Shown in pieces: positions 1 through 8,790 of a stretch of DNA of 64,000 nucleotides. The DNA comes from Planctomycetaceae bacterium (GTDB lineage: Bacteria > Planctomycetota > Planctomycetia > Planctomycetales > Planctomycetaceae): contig JAWKUA010000023.1 of assembly GCA_041398785.1 (NCBI GenBank), positions 53,848 to 117,847 of the forward strand. The letters are read 5' to 3'. Position 1 is the stretch's first letter; the number at the start of each line of letters is the position of its first letter. The position numbers and the translations under genes were made by a program. The notes under the pieces were generated by a model. The model saw only the letters and a program-made list of their open reading frames with translations. It had not been told where the DNA came from and ran no database searches.

Positions 1-77
1 CACGACGACGATGTGACTTTACAAATCGCGACAACAAACGGCCAGGGACCAAGGTCGTGATGACTGCCGATCCGCCA

Positions 78-845
78 TCAGCCGGCAGGCACCAGCGCGG
101 CGGATCCCGGCTGCGCTGCGTCCGAACCCGATTGCTGCGATACGTGCGGTGAACCGTCTTCGTTGACATCCTGCCAAGACGTCACGTTCTTTCGAAACAC
201 CTGGCTGCGAATCTCATTTGACGCCGGATGCTGAACTTCCAGAAACAGATGGACTTCCAGTATCTCATATTCCGGCAGGTTCACGTGCTGGCCCGCCAGG
301 TCCCTGATTCGCCGCAGCGTTCCGTCGATCTCCTCCTGAGCGGAACTGTCACCGGAAGTGGGATCGAACGGTACGCGCATGACGACTCGCAGAATCCTGG
401 GACTGTTGTCGCTGATTTTTCGCTGCCCGCCGCTGACGCGCGGACTGGAGTTTTTGAATTCCGCCGCAAGTGATTTCTGAAACGGCATGAAGGGCGTGAG
501 ATGCAGTGTCCAGTAGACCCACATCGCAACGGTTGCGGCGATACCAAACAGGAACATCAGCACAACCAGCCTGCGGCCGGAAACCGATGATCCGGACGTC
601 TGCCGGCTTTGTTCGTCACCGTTGCCGTCGTTCTGAAGCAGACTGTTCACAGGAACTTTCTGAGCCTGTCGTTCGAAAAGCGAATTGCCGGAAGCTTTGA
701 AGCGTCGAGCTGCGCGAAGCGTGAGTGCCGGCAAGACTGCCTTGACCGGATCATCGGGAAGGCTACAGCGAATCACCGGAAACCAATGCCGATGCGGCCG
801 GCCTTTGGCGGCGACAGACCGCCCCGAATTGTTACCATCCGCCAA
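78..845 (-). CDS. Single-pass membrane protein of unknown function
   Basis: I do not recognise the family. The 255-residue frame has a polar N-terminal part, one clear transmembrane segment at about residues 92-114 (RRLVVLMFLFGIAATVAMW), and a C-terminal domain of about 140 residues that reads as an extracytoplasmic alpha/beta fold (ILRVVMRVPFD, YEILEVHLFLEVQ). The tail is rich in Ser, Gln and Gly. The start is uncertain: the first 60-80 residues are Arg-rich and may not be translated, and a GTG near residue 64-66 is an alternative. It is divergent from the SDR gene that starts at 895. Confidence 0.55.
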   Translation of the reverse strand: MADGNNSGRSVAAKGRPHRHWFPVIRCSLPDDPVKAVLPALTLRAARRFKASGNSLFERQAQKVPVNSLLQNDGNGDEQSRQTSGSSVSGRRLVVLMFLFGIAATVAMWVYWTLHLTPFMPFQKSLAAEFKNSSPRVSGGQRKISDNSPRILRVVMRVPFDPTSGDSSAQEEIDGTLRRIRDLAGQHVNLPEYEILEVHLFLEVQHPASNEIRSQVFRKNVTSWQDVNEDGSPHVSQQSGSDAAQPGSAALVPAG

Positions 846-894
846 TCATAGGCAGTTCAATCACTTCTGTAAGCAATGGGAGGAAGGTCGCGAA

Positions 895-1707
895 ATGGCG
901 GAGCGAATGCTGGACGGAAAAGTCGCACTGGTCACCGGCTCCGGTCGCGGGCTCGGTCGAGCCTTCGCGGAACACCTGGCAAAGCTGGGCTGCAGTGTCG
1001 GTGTTCACGGAATGAGAGAACACGGACCGGCGGAATACGGCGAAGGAACCACTCTGACCGATACTGCAAGAGAAATCGGCGAAGCGCACAGTGTGAAAAC
1101 CTGCCGGCTGCTCGGTGACCTGACCTGTATTGACGACGTGAATCGCATCGTGGAATCAGTGACCGCCGAACTTGGTCCGATTGATGTTCTGGTTCACAAC
1201 GCCGGAGGTGACATCGCCGCGGCGGGAGGAAAACCCAATCCCAACGACGCCGTTATGATTAAGCCGGAAGATGTCCGCTCGGTGATCGATCGAAATCTGA
1301 TGTCAACGATCTACGTGTGTCAGGCAACCGCGCGACAGATGATGTCCAGAAGATCCGGTCGCATTCTGACCATCAGCTCGATCTCGGGATTTCTGGGAAT
1401 TCCGAACAGCGCGATCTACGCAACATCCAAGGCAGCCGTCGTGGAATATACGCGATGTCTGGCGGTGCAGCTTCGTCCCTACAACATCAATGTCAACAGC
1501 CTGGCTCCCGGTGACACGCGAACGGGTCGTTTTCTGGGAACTCGGCAGGTCGACGAAAACCGCATGGCCACACAAGGCACGCTCGATCGCATCGCTATGG
1601 TCGATGAAGTGACGCGCGTTGTCGAATTCTTCGCCGGACCGTTAGGAGATTTTGTGACCGGCCAGGTGCTGCGGGTCGACGGTGGCAGCCAGGCCTGGCC
1701 GGCATGA
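895..1707 (+). CDS. SDR-family NAD(P)-dependent oxidoreductase
   Basis: A 270-residue short-chain dehydrogenase/reductase with a Rossmann fold. The cofactor motif TGSGRGLG is at residues 14-21, the NAG motif at 102-104, and the catalytic Ser162, Tyr175 and Lys179 (YATSK) are all present. The C-terminal VTGQVLRVDGG is typical of FabG-like members. The start at 895 is chosen because GGGAGGAAGG lies 8 bases upstream and the SDR homology begins there; the longer open frame from 685 overlaps the divergent gene. The substrate cannot be told from sequence; FabG-like 3-oxoacyl or sugar/polyol reductases are all possible. Confidence 0.9.
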   Translation: MAERMLDGKVALVTGSGRGLGRAFAEHLAKLGCSVGVHGMREHGPAEYGEGTTLTDTAREIGEAHSVKTCRLLGDLTCIDDVNRIVESVTAELGPIDVLVHNAGGDIAAAGGKPNPNDAVMIKPEDVRSVIDRNLMSTIYVCQATARQMMSRRSGRILTISSISGFLGIPNSAIYATSKAAVVEYTRCLAVQLRPYNINVNSLAPGDTRTGRFLGTRQVDENRMATQGTLDRIAMVDEVTRVVEFFAGPLGDFVTGQVLRVDGGSQAWPA

Positions 1708-1879
1708 AAAGCGGTGACCACGAATGCGCCTGAACTTCGGCATCGGACTTTTTCCCACCGTCTGCGGATCCTGTCCGGAATTGTCCGTGTGCCGCACATT
1801 CGCCGTCTACGGTAGTGTTCAAATCTGCGTCATGCTGTTGCATTTTGCTAGCGCATAATTGAACATCGCCAATGACACT

Positions 1880-2058
1880 CTGGGGCGTGTGACGCAGAAT
1901 CAGGCGTAGAATGTTGCAATTCTCGTCGTGCAGAATTACTCACGACCTCTGGCATGAAAACTGCAATTGTTTCATCACGCCACGGGCAGCGAGCAATGGC
2001 CCGCCTTGCTGTCTGGGCTTTGAGCGTTCCAGGGAAACCTGGAACGCTCTTTTTTTTG
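1880..2058 (+). ncRNA. Candidate small structured RNA ending in an intrinsic terminator
   Basis: Inference from structure only. GGCGTG near 1884 can pair with CACGCC near 1977. Inside that, GTCGTG/CACGAC forms a hairpin around 1925-1950. AGCAA/TTGCT forms another around 1992-2013, and the terminator hairpin follows. No ORF or known RNA family (tmRNA, RNase P, SRP, tRNA) was recognised. It may simply be a long 3' UTR of the SDR gene. A 6S-like RNA is conceivable but not shown. Confidence 0.3.
2026..2058 (+). terminator. Rho-independent terminator
   Basis: A perfect 11-bp stem, GAGCGTTCCAG paired with CTGGAACGCTC around a short loop GGAAAC-like turn, is followed directly by a run of eight T. 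It points along the plus strand, so it ends transcripts coming from the SDR gene side or from a small RNA between 1708 and 2026. It is the strongest intrinsic terminator I see in the window. Confidence 0.85.
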
Positions 2059-2429
2059 GTCTCTCTAGTCTTCCTTCCAGCCTTCCGAACATAGACGACT
2101 CAGCCGAATGAGACTCTTGTGGGATTCACTCCTACAAAACTCGCGCCAAAGCGGGACATTTTCTGACAGGCAAAGACGTCGGAGCGTTGCTGCACGCGAA
2201 GTCGCGATGCGTTGTGGCCACCTGGCATTCACTACAAGAGCAGGTCGTCGTCGACATCAACGCCGTCTGGCGGTGCCGTGCTGAAGCGCGCAGCTGGGGA
2301 CGGAGGCTATTGCAACCCGGTTTGACCCGCTGCGATCCAGCGGGCACACAAACTCGCTGACGGATCGCGACCGCCGCTCAATTGATTCCGCAAGGGTGAC
2401 GGCAGCGACGAAGCCTGCGGTGGCGAGAA

Positions 2430-3545
2430 TCAGCGGAGTGTGAATTCCGGCAACCGGACAATCTCGCCGCCCTTCGTCGCAGATTCGTGAGCACAGATGC
2501 CCACACACGTCCAGTTAGCGCTGGTGACGGCATTGGGCCATGGGTCACGGTCTTCCACAATTGCGCTGACGAACTCGTGGACCAGATGCGGATGCGAACC
2601 ACCGTGCCCGCCACCCTGAATGAAGCTCAGGTGACCGGCATCGTGAATTTCCTGCGGCTGCGTGAACTTCTGAATCTCCTTCGGCAGCAGGTGAGCGAAG
2701 TCCGGTACTTCGATCTTCTCCGGAATTTCCGGTTCCGGCTTCTTGGCGGTGTGGATGATGTGCGGCTGGTGCTCAATCAGTGTCCATTCGAAGCTTTTCT
2801 TCGTGCCGTAGACGTCAAAACTTTCGCGGTATTGCCTGGCGACGTCGTGCAGAAACCGCCAGATGTGCGCAGTCTGGTCGGTGTCCCTGATCTTGATATG
2901 ACACGTTTCCACGGCGAAGCTGTTGCCGGATTTCTTTGCGATGTCGTCCCGCACTGTGCCGGAACCAAAACAACTGACGTACTCCGCCAGACCGTTTACC
3001 AGTCCCAGACACGGGCTGACCACGTGAGTCGCATAGTGCATTGGGATCATCTTTTCCCAGTAGCTGGGCCAGCCATCCATGTCCTGCGGATGTGACGCCG
3101 CAAGGTGCTGGATTCGGCCCAGTTCGCCCTTTTGGTACATGTCTTTGATGAACAGAAACTCTCGGCTGTAAACCACGGTTTCAGCCATCATGTACTTCAG
3201 GCCGGTGTCCCTGACTTTTTCGACAATCTGTCGGCATTCTTCGATGGTTGTGGCCATTGGCACGGTACACATGACGTGCTTTCCGGCATCGAGTGCCTTC
3301 AAAGACATCCATGCGTGATCGGGAATCGGGCTGTTGATGTGGACGTAGTCGACCTGCGGATCGGCCAGCACGTCGTCATAGCTGGTGTATCGTTTGTCGA
3401 TTCCGAACTGATCGCCGACCGTGTTCATTTCGGCTTCGTTGCGTCGGCAGATCGCGGTGACAGTGGCATTCGGGTGAGCGTTATAGATGGGAATGAACTC
3501 GGCACCGAAGCCGAGACCGATCATCGCGACATTGACATTGGCCAT
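2430..3545 (-). CDS. Gfo/Idh/MocA-family oxidoreductase with altered EKP motif
   Basis: A 371-residue protein with an N-terminal Rossmann domain (GLGFGAEF at residues 10-17) and a C-terminal alpha/beta domain typical of glucose-fructose oxidoreductase/inositol dehydrogenase relatives. Such enzymes oxidise or epimerise sugars and polyols with NAD(P). The loop normally reading EKP is here TVP (residues 94-96, CTVPMATT), so the lysine usually involved in catalysis is missing. There is no signal peptide, unlike the second family member at 32315. It is convergent with the SDR gene and lies 92 bases downstream of frr on the same strand. Confidence 0.85.
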   Translation of the reverse strand: MANVNVAMIGLGFGAEFIPIYNAHPNATVTAICRRNEAEMNTVGDQFGIDKRYTSYDDVLADPQVDYVHINSPIPDHAWMSLKALDAGKHVMCTVPMATTIEECRQIVEKVRDTGLKYMMAETVVYSREFLFIKDMYQKGELGRIQHLAASHPQDMDGWPSYWEKMIPMHYATHVVSPCLGLVNGLAEYVSCFGSGTVRDDIAKKSGNSFAVETCHIKIRDTDQTAHIWRFLHDVARQYRESFDVYGTKKSFEWTLIEHQPHIIHTAKKPEPEIPEKIEVPDFAHLLPKEIQKFTQPQEIHDAGHLSFIQGGGHGGSHPHLVHEFVSAIVEDRDPWPNAVTSANWTCVGICAHESATKGGEIVRLPEFTLR

Positions 3546-3637
3546 GACAGTTTAGCTTTCTGATTTTCTGTATTTCGGCAGGCTGATCACTGAGTAAACC
3601 GCGGGCAAAGTGAGAACGCTTCGGCGTCGTCCGGCGA

Positions 3638-4198
3638 CTACTGATCCATCACTTCCGTTTCCTTTGCGGCGGCTTTTCCGTTGATCGTGCCTTCGTACTT
3701 CTTCGTCAGTTCCTGAATCTGGTCCTTGACGTCATCGCGTTCGTCTTCCGACATCGACTTGTCCTTCTCCGCCTGATCTGCGTGCTTGTTGGCATCTCGC
3801 CGGATGTTTCGGATGGAAACGCGGGCTTCCTCGGACAGTTCCTTCACGCGAGCCGTCAGCTGCTTTCGCCGGTCGGTGGACAGCGGCGGGATATTCAGAC
3901 GGATGACGCGGCCATCGTTGTTCGGCGCCAGGCCAAGATCGCTGTTCTGAATGGCCTTGGCGATTTCCCCGAGGCATGACGTGTCAAACGGACGAATCAT
4001 GATCTGCTGCGGTTCGGGAACGCTGACGTTCGCAATCTGCTTCAGCGGCGTTTGCGATCCGTAGTAATCAACCCGGATGGAATCGACCAAGCCGGGATTG
4101 GCCCGTCCGGTGCGAATTCCCTGCAGCGACGACACCAGGTGGTCCACTGCTTTTTCCATGCGTTCTTCAGCGTCCAGCAGGATTTCATCCCTGTCCAT
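3638..4198 (-). CDS. frr: Ribosome recycling factor
   Basis: A 186-residue protein of the usual RRF length. RRF works with EF-G to split the post-termination ribosome in the cytoplasm. The family hallmarks are visible: the N-terminal helix with LQGIRTGRANPGLVD, the domain-II segment YYGSQTPLKQIANVSVPEPQ, then IMIRPFD, RLNIPPLSTDRRKQL and RNIRRDANK. The C-terminus has a short extra tail (GKAAAKETEVMDQ). Often pyrH and tsf lie next to frr in bacteria, but they are not adjacent here. Confidence 0.97.
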   Translation of the reverse strand: MDRDEILLDAEERMEKAVDHLVSSLQGIRTGRANPGLVDSIRVDYYGSQTPLKQIANVSVPEPQQIMIRPFDTSCLGEIAKAIQNSDLGLAPNNDGRVIRLNIPPLSTDRRKQLTARVKELSEEARVSIRNIRRDANKHADQAEKDKSMSEDERDDVKDQIQELTKKYEGTINGKAAAKETEVMDQ

Positions 4199-4503
4199 TG
4201 CGATACACCTTCAGCTTCAGCGGGGCCGACGGACGCGGCCTGGATCAGAATCGCGAACGTGTCGATGGAAGTTCCGTTCACGGGTGGCGTGCATCGTAAT
4301 AAGCCGGATGTTGCCGTCAAACGCCTGGCAACGCGGGGGTGCTGCCGCGTCGTCGATCAGGCTGCCGGTTGTGAAAAAATGCGGTGAGTTTTCGACGCGT
4401 GCGGGCTTCTCATTTTGAGTCCGGCGGACAAAGTTCGTGTGTTGCAAAAAATCAACGAACCAGCGTTTCTGTTGCCGCTTGAACACAGCTACAATCCAGC
4501 AGT
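4199..4503. other. Intergenic region between divergent frr and M50 protease genes
   Basis: About 305 bases between divergently transcribed genes, so promoters for both must lie here. ORFs across it are shadows. A TACAAT hexamer at about 4490-4495, only 9 bases before the protease ATG, is a weak -10 candidate. I see no operator or repeat. Confidence 0.4.
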
Positions 4504-5532
4504 ATGTACGCGACCAATACCATCCTCACGTTTTCCTTCCCGCTGGGTCAGTTCGGGCCGACCCGCGTGCGAGTCAGTTTCTTGCTGCCGGTCGTGGTTC
4601 TTGCCATCATGTGGCGGCTCGGTAATGTGCCTCTGGGGCTGCTGGCCGGAGCGATTCTGATTGGCAGCGTGGTTGCTCACGAGATGGCCCATCTGCTGGT
4701 CGCGCGGGGCTGGGGCGGCGGTCCTGACACAATTCTGCTCTGGCCGCTCGGCGGTCTCCAGGAATACTCGCTGGTCGGGGACTTTCGCGTACGCGTGCAG
4801 ACGATCCTTGCCGGACCGTTCGCCAATCTGGTCATTCTCGGATGCTGCTATTTCCCGCTGAACGCCGACGGTGTTCTGGATTCACTGCTGGTCCCAGTTC
4901 GCGGGTTTCCCCTGATATCGGGGGAATCCGTGGGAATGACGGCCTGCCGAATGGCATTCTTCGCGAACTGGATTCTGCTGCTGGTGAACCTGCTCCCGCT
5001 GCTGCCGTTTGACGGAGGCCTGCTGCTGCGGGCATTTCTGCGAGAACGCTTCGCCGATGTCGAAGTGCGCGACGTGATGGTTCGTCTGGGACTCGTGCTG
5101 AGTCTTTTCGGACTTCTGTCTGCGTTTGTGTTTGACGTCAGCAGCGTTGTCGCGCTGTCAGCATTTGTGCTGGTACTTCATCTGCACGAAATGGTGCGGT
5201 GGCAGGAAGTAACGGGCTACGGAGACACATTTGAAGGCTATGACTTTTCTGAGGAATACGAATACCAGGACGCCGCGCTGGACGATGACGAGTCGTTCGA
5301 CCGTGAAGGCGTTGACGAAATCGCAAAAGCCAGCCAGGCCGCTCGAAGATACGTCCGGCACGAAGAAGAACGCGAACGCCGGGAATTTGAACGGCAGCAG
5401 CAGGAAGAAAAACGCGTTGACGAGATTCTTCAAAAGCTGCACGACCACGGTCGCCATGCTCTGAACGCGGCCGAACTGCGACTGCTGAAAAAGGCTGGTG
5501 ATCGGTACCGCAGCCGCGGCCAGCATCATTGA
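4504..5532 (+). CDS. Site-2-type M50 zinc metalloprotease (membrane)
   Basis: A 342-residue multi-pass membrane protein. The zinc-binding HEMAH motif is at residues 59-63 within a membrane segment, and a second conserved element, LLPLLPFDGG, supplies the third metal ligand seen in S2P/SpoIVFB peptidases. The protein has about five or six hydrophobic segments in the first 220 residues, then a charged Glu/Arg-rich cytoplasmic tail likely to form a coiled coil (EEERERREFERQQQEEKRV). Members cut membrane-bound substrates such as anti-sigma factors; the substrate here is unknown. The CBS domains found in some relatives are absent. Confidence 0.88.
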   Translation: MYATNTILTFSFPLGQFGPTRVRVSFLLPVVVLAIMWRLGNVPLGLLAGAILIGSVVAHEMAHLLVARGWGGGPDTILLWPLGGLQEYSLVGDFRVRVQTILAGPFANLVILGCCYFPLNADGVLDSLLVPVRGFPLISGESVGMTACRMAFFANWILLLVNLLPLLPFDGGLLLRAFLRERFADVEVRDVMVRLGLVLSLFGLLSAFVFDVSSVVALSAFVLVLHLHEMVRWQEVTGYGDTFEGYDFSEEYEYQDAALDDDESFDREGVDEIAKASQAARRYVRHEEERERREFERQQQEEKRVDEILQKLHDHGRHALNAAELRLLKKAGDRYRSRGQHH

Positions 5533-5733
5533 TGAACGGCCCGGGCCATTCGCCGTCGGTCAACAATTCAGACCGGGATGAGTGCGGCAAGTCTTCAAGT
5601 CCCGCAATGAGCCAATCGACCGTAGCCGGCAGCAAAGTAGCCGCGCCGCACGGCCGAATCGCACCAACCCGGAAGCAATTGCATCCGGCACCCGTTTCGA
5701 AAGTCGCCACAAGAAAGCCGAAAGACGTCTGTC

Positions 5734-6369
5734 ATGTTTTGCTCGAAATCTGCTGCGTTTCCCCTCCCGATGATGGCTGCTCTGGTGTTGCTCACCGGCT
5801 GCGGCGAACAGCCACCGACCGGCGATGCGGCACCAATTCGCAGCGCCGCTGTCGATTCGGAGAAAGCGCCGAACACCGTTCCGGGTGACATTGCCGCTGA
5901 TGACTCCCCCCAGACATCGCCCGGCGGTTCGCAGCGAAGCACATACGCCGGAATGAGGTTCGAGATTCCGGCCGGATGGAAGGAAGTGGAACTCAGTGCG
6001 ATGCAGCGAGGTATCATCGCCGCTCGGTTCACGATGCCCGAAATCAGTCAGGATCTGACGCTGACCCTGTCGCGTTCCGGAGGATCGATTTCGGAAAACC
6101 TGGATCGCTGGCGAGGACAGGTGGAAGCTTCCGAACCGGAACGTTCGGAAACCGTCAAGGTCGCCGGCGCGGAAGCGTCACTGATCGATCTGAAGGGACG
6201 GTTCTCCGCCGGGTTCGGACGGGAGCCAGCCGACGGATTTCGTATGATCGGTGTGATTGTACCGATGGAACCGGAGCCGTATTTCATCAAGCTGACAGGA
6301 CCCGTCGACGCGGTCGCTGAGATCGAGGAACCATTCCAGCAATTCCTTGAATCCGCCCGCGCGGAATAG
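5734..6369 (+). CDS. Predicted lipoprotein of unknown function
   Basis: A 211-residue protein with a short signal peptide and lipobox LLTGC, so Cys23 is the likely lipidated residue. A low-complexity linker follows (about residues 25-70, rich in Ala, Pro and Asp). The remaining domain starts with YAGMRFEIPAGWKEVE, resembling small planctomycete domains in which a beta-rich unit begins with a PxGW motif. The gene ends 74 bases before the chosen start of the next secreted protein on the same strand, so the two may be cotranscribed. Confidence 0.65.
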   Translation: MFCSKSAAFPLPMMAALVLLTGCGEQPPTGDAAPIRSAAVDSEKAPNTVPGDIAADDSPQTSPGGSQRSTYAGMRFEIPAGWKEVELSAMQRGIIAARFTMPEISQDLTLTLSRSGGSISENLDRWRGQVEASEPERSETVKVAGAEASLIDLKGRFSAGFGREPADGFRMIGVIVPMEPEPYFIKLTGPVDAVAEIEEPFQQFLESARAE

Positions 6370-6442
6370 ACGTTGTCGACGCAGCGGCACTGGCCGTATC
6401 CTGCATCGAATGGAATTCATTTCCCGAATCAGGCAGGCAACC

Positions 6443-7537
6443 ATGGTACATTCACGACGGCTCACCGCGGCGACGACACGGCACGTGCATCACATCGTTC
6501 TGCCGGCATTGCTGTGCGGAGCCTGCTTTGGACTGTCATTGTTCAGCGCAGCAGCCACGTTCGCCGCGCCCGCGGCAACCGCCGCCGACGATGAGGAGAC
6601 CGACGCGGCCGTTCAAAAAGCGCTGGACTATCTGGCGTCGCAGCAGAAGCGACAGGGGTACTGGGAAGCCAACCAGGGACAGTATCGAGTCGCCATGACG
6701 GCTCTGGCCGGCACGGCGATGCTTGCCGAAGGTTCCACCACGACCACCGGCAGATACTCCCGCCCCATCAGCGACGCCGTGGATTACCTGCTGGCAATGA
6801 GCCGCCCGAACGGTCTGATCGGCTACCGCGAAGACGGACACTACACCTATGGCCACGGATTTTCGATGGTGTTTCTCAGCCAGGTGTTCGGCGAAGAAGA
6901 GGATCTTCAGAGGCGGGAGGAAATTCGCGAGGTGCTGGTGAAAGCCGTGCAGTTCTGCGCAGACGCTCAGACAAGTCGCGGCGGCTGGGGCTACGTTTCG
7001 GCGAAGGAAGGCAGCGATTTCGACGAAGGGTCGACGTGTATTACTCAGGTGCAGGGCCTGCGAGCCTGCCGAAATGCGGGCATCCCTGTTTCGAAGGAAA
7101 TCATCGACCGCGCGATCAAGTACATCGACGACTGCACAACATCCAGCGGCGGAGTGCAGTACAGTATTCGAGGCGGCGGCGAGCGTCCTCCCATCACCGC
7201 CGCGGCGCTGGCAGCGCTGTTCAACGCCGGTGAATACGACACGGAACTCAGCCGAAAAATGCGGGCCTACTGCGAGGAGAATATCTGGCCGGACAAGTCG
7301 GTCAGCGCCCGCAACGGTCACTGGCACTACATGCATTTCTACTACGCTCAGGTCATTTACCGCCAGGGCGGTGACCGGTGGAGGCAGTATCGCAGGGAGA
7401 TCACGGAAGAAATCCTGAAGCGAACTCAGGCCAACGGCGGCTGGTCGGACCAGCAGATTGGACCGGTTTACACGACGGCAATCAACTGCATCATCCTGCA
7501 ACTTGAAAAGGGATATCTGCCGATTTACCAGCGGTGA
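6443..7537 (+). CDS. Secreted prenyltransferase/squalene-oxidase-repeat protein
   Basis: About 364 residues. An N-terminal signal peptide (LPALLCGACFGLSLF...ATFA) precedes alpha/alpha-toroid repeats of the prenyltransferase and squalene-cyclase fold, seen as repeated A-x-x-YL-x-x-Q and GGWGY/GGWSD units. The fold is shared with terpene cyclases, but DxDD-type cyclase motifs are not evident, and such exported repeat proteins are common and uncharacterised in planctomycetes. The start was set at 6443, which has AGGCAGG just upstream; ATG at 6410 is possible, while 6347 overlaps the lipoprotein gene. Confidence 0.8.
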   Translation: MVHSRRLTAATTRHVHHIVLPALLCGACFGLSLFSAAATFAAPAATAADDEETDAAVQKALDYLASQQKRQGYWEANQGQYRVAMTALAGTAMLAEGSTTTTGRYSRPISDAVDYLLAMSRPNGLIGYREDGHYTYGHGFSMVFLSQVFGEEEDLQRREEIREVLVKAVQFCADAQTSRGGWGYVSAKEGSDFDEGSTCITQVQGLRACRNAGIPVSKEIIDRAIKYIDDCTTSSGGVQYSIRGGGERPPITAAALAALFNAGEYDTELSRKMRAYCEENIWPDKSVSARNGHWHYMHFYYAQVIYRQGGDRWRQYRREITEEILKRTQANGGWSDQQIGPVYTTAINCIILQLEKGYLPIYQR

Positions 7538-7659
7538 TCGGCTATAGCAATCGATGCGTTCTCGTCGCAGCCGCTGTCCATTTCCGGTTTCCGATTTCCT
7601 TCCGCTCGAACGACACGCCGCGTTTCCATGAAGTTCAGCTCACCGCGAATGCAGATTCC

Positions 7660-8667
7660 ATGACGACGTTTGCGTTGCTGCTGGGCGGGTTCCTCGGTCT
7701 TGTCGCGGGATCCGAATTGCTTGTTCGCGGAGCGGTGCGGCTGGCTGCGGCGATGAAGATTTCGCCGCTGGTGATCGGCCTGACAATTGTGGCTTTCGGC
7801 ACCAGTGCTCCGGAACTGGCGGTGTCGGTTTCCTCCGCGCTGGCCGGTCAGCCGGACCTGGCTGTCGGAAATGTCATCGGCAGTAACATCTTCAATACTC
7901 TGCTGATCCTGGGACTCAGCGCTCTGATCGTGCCGCTTGTGGTCCATCAGAAACTGATTGTGTTCGATGTTCCGATCATGGTCGGAGTTTCCATCCTGCT
8001 GCTGCTGTTCGCGCAGGATCAGCAGATCAGCCGATTCGAAGGCGCGGGGCTGTTTGCCGGAATCATTCTGTATACCGTCTGGTGTGTGATTGCCGGTCGC
8101 AGGGAATCCGCTGCGGTCCGAAAGGAATATTCCGTCGAATACAGCGATGAGACGCCCGCTTCGTCGACCGAAAGTCTGCGACACAGACTGCTGAGAATGG
8201 CGGGCTATCTGGGACTCGTGGCTGCCGGCGCGGCGCTGCTGGTGCTCGGATCGAACTGGATGGTTGAAGGTGCCGTCGAAGTCGCTCGCTGGCTGGGTGT
8301 CAGCGAGCTGGTGATCGGCCTGACGGTGATCGCCGCCGGAACCTCGCTGCCGGAAGCCGCCACATCCGTCATGGCAGCGGTGCGGAACGAACGTGATATC
8401 GCAGTGGGCAACGCGGTGGGCAGCAATCTGTTCAACATCATGAGCGTGCTGGGGCTGACGGCTGTCGTCGCCCCGAAGGGCCTGGCCGTTTCGTCGGAAG
8501 CACTGCGGTTTGATCTTCCGGTGATGGTGGTCGCCGCGATTCTGTGTGTCCCGATCTTTGTCACCGGCCGGCAGATTTCCCGCTCAAACGGCGCAGTTCT
8601 GCTGTGCGGATACGTTGTCTACGTTTCCGTGCTGGTCTTTCAGGCCACCTGGGGAACCGGCGGCTGA
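7660..8667 (+). CDS. Calcium/sodium antiporter (CaCA family, YrbG-like)
   Basis: 335 residues with ten or so transmembrane helices arranged as two inverted halves. Each half carries the ion-binding alpha repeat: FGTSAPELAVS...NVIGSNIFN in the first and AAGTSLPEAATS...NAVGSNLFN in the second, with the two acidic residues needed for cation exchange. The family exchanges Ca2+ for Na+ across the inner membrane. The start at 7660 begins directly with a membrane helix (MTTFALLLGG); the 42 extra codons of the longer frame are not family-like. Confidence 0.93.
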   Translation: MTTFALLLGGFLGLVAGSELLVRGAVRLAAAMKISPLVIGLTIVAFGTSAPELAVSVSSALAGQPDLAVGNVIGSNIFNTLLILGLSALIVPLVVHQKLIVFDVPIMVGVSILLLLFAQDQQISRFEGAGLFAGIILYTVWCVIAGRRESAAVRKEYSVEYSDETPASSTESLRHRLLRMAGYLGLVAAGAALLVLGSNWMVEGAVEVARWLGVSELVIGLTVIAAGTSLPEAATSVMAAVRNERDIAVGNAVGSNLFNIMSVLGLTAVVAPKGLAVSSEALRFDLPVMVVAAILCVPIFVTGRQISRSNGAVLLCGYVVYVSVLVFQATWGTGG

Positions 8668-8699
8668 CGTGAACCAGTCATCCGGCCGGCGTCGAGCGG

Positions 8700-8790
8700 C
8701 CCTCTTTCTCGTTCCGAGGTTCCAGCCTCCGCGCCCTCGTTCCGAGGCTCCAGCCTCGGAACGCACCGCCTGGAAGGCTCTGAAACGAGT
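8700..8790. repeat. REP-like palindromic repeat
   Basis: Two imperfect palindromes in tandem: CGTTCCGAGGTTCCAGCC, then CGTTCCGAGG-CTCCAG-CCTCGGAACG, followed by CACCGCCTGGAAGGCTCTG. Closely related units occur at about 40020, 42950, 43120, 44950, 45110 and 47260, all between genes. This copy lies just beyond the 3' end of the GlmU-like gene. Confidence 0.65.

Larger units (their letters stand above)
1708..2429. other. Gene-poor stretch with a possible structured RNA and a terminator
   Basis: About 720 bases lie between the SDR gene and the convergent Gfo/Idh/MocA gene. I find no convincing ORF; the 66-codon frame at 1911-2111 runs through the terminator hairpin and is not protein-like. The part from about 1880 to 2058 contains several complementary segments and ends in a strong terminator. 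The remainder (2060-2429) shows nothing I can interpret. Confidence 0.5.

Noticed and set aside
685..894. N-terminal extension of the SDR protein.
   Set aside because: It is Arg/Cys-rich, overlaps the divergent membrane-protein gene, and the SDR fold with a good ribosome-binding site begins at 895.
1810..1830. GTTCAAATC resembling a tRNA T-loop.
   Set aside because: No matching anticodon or acceptor stem could be drawn around it.
1911..2111. 66-codon ORF on the plus strand.
   Set aside because: It runs through the terminator hairpin and T tract and has no protein-like composition or ribosome-binding site.
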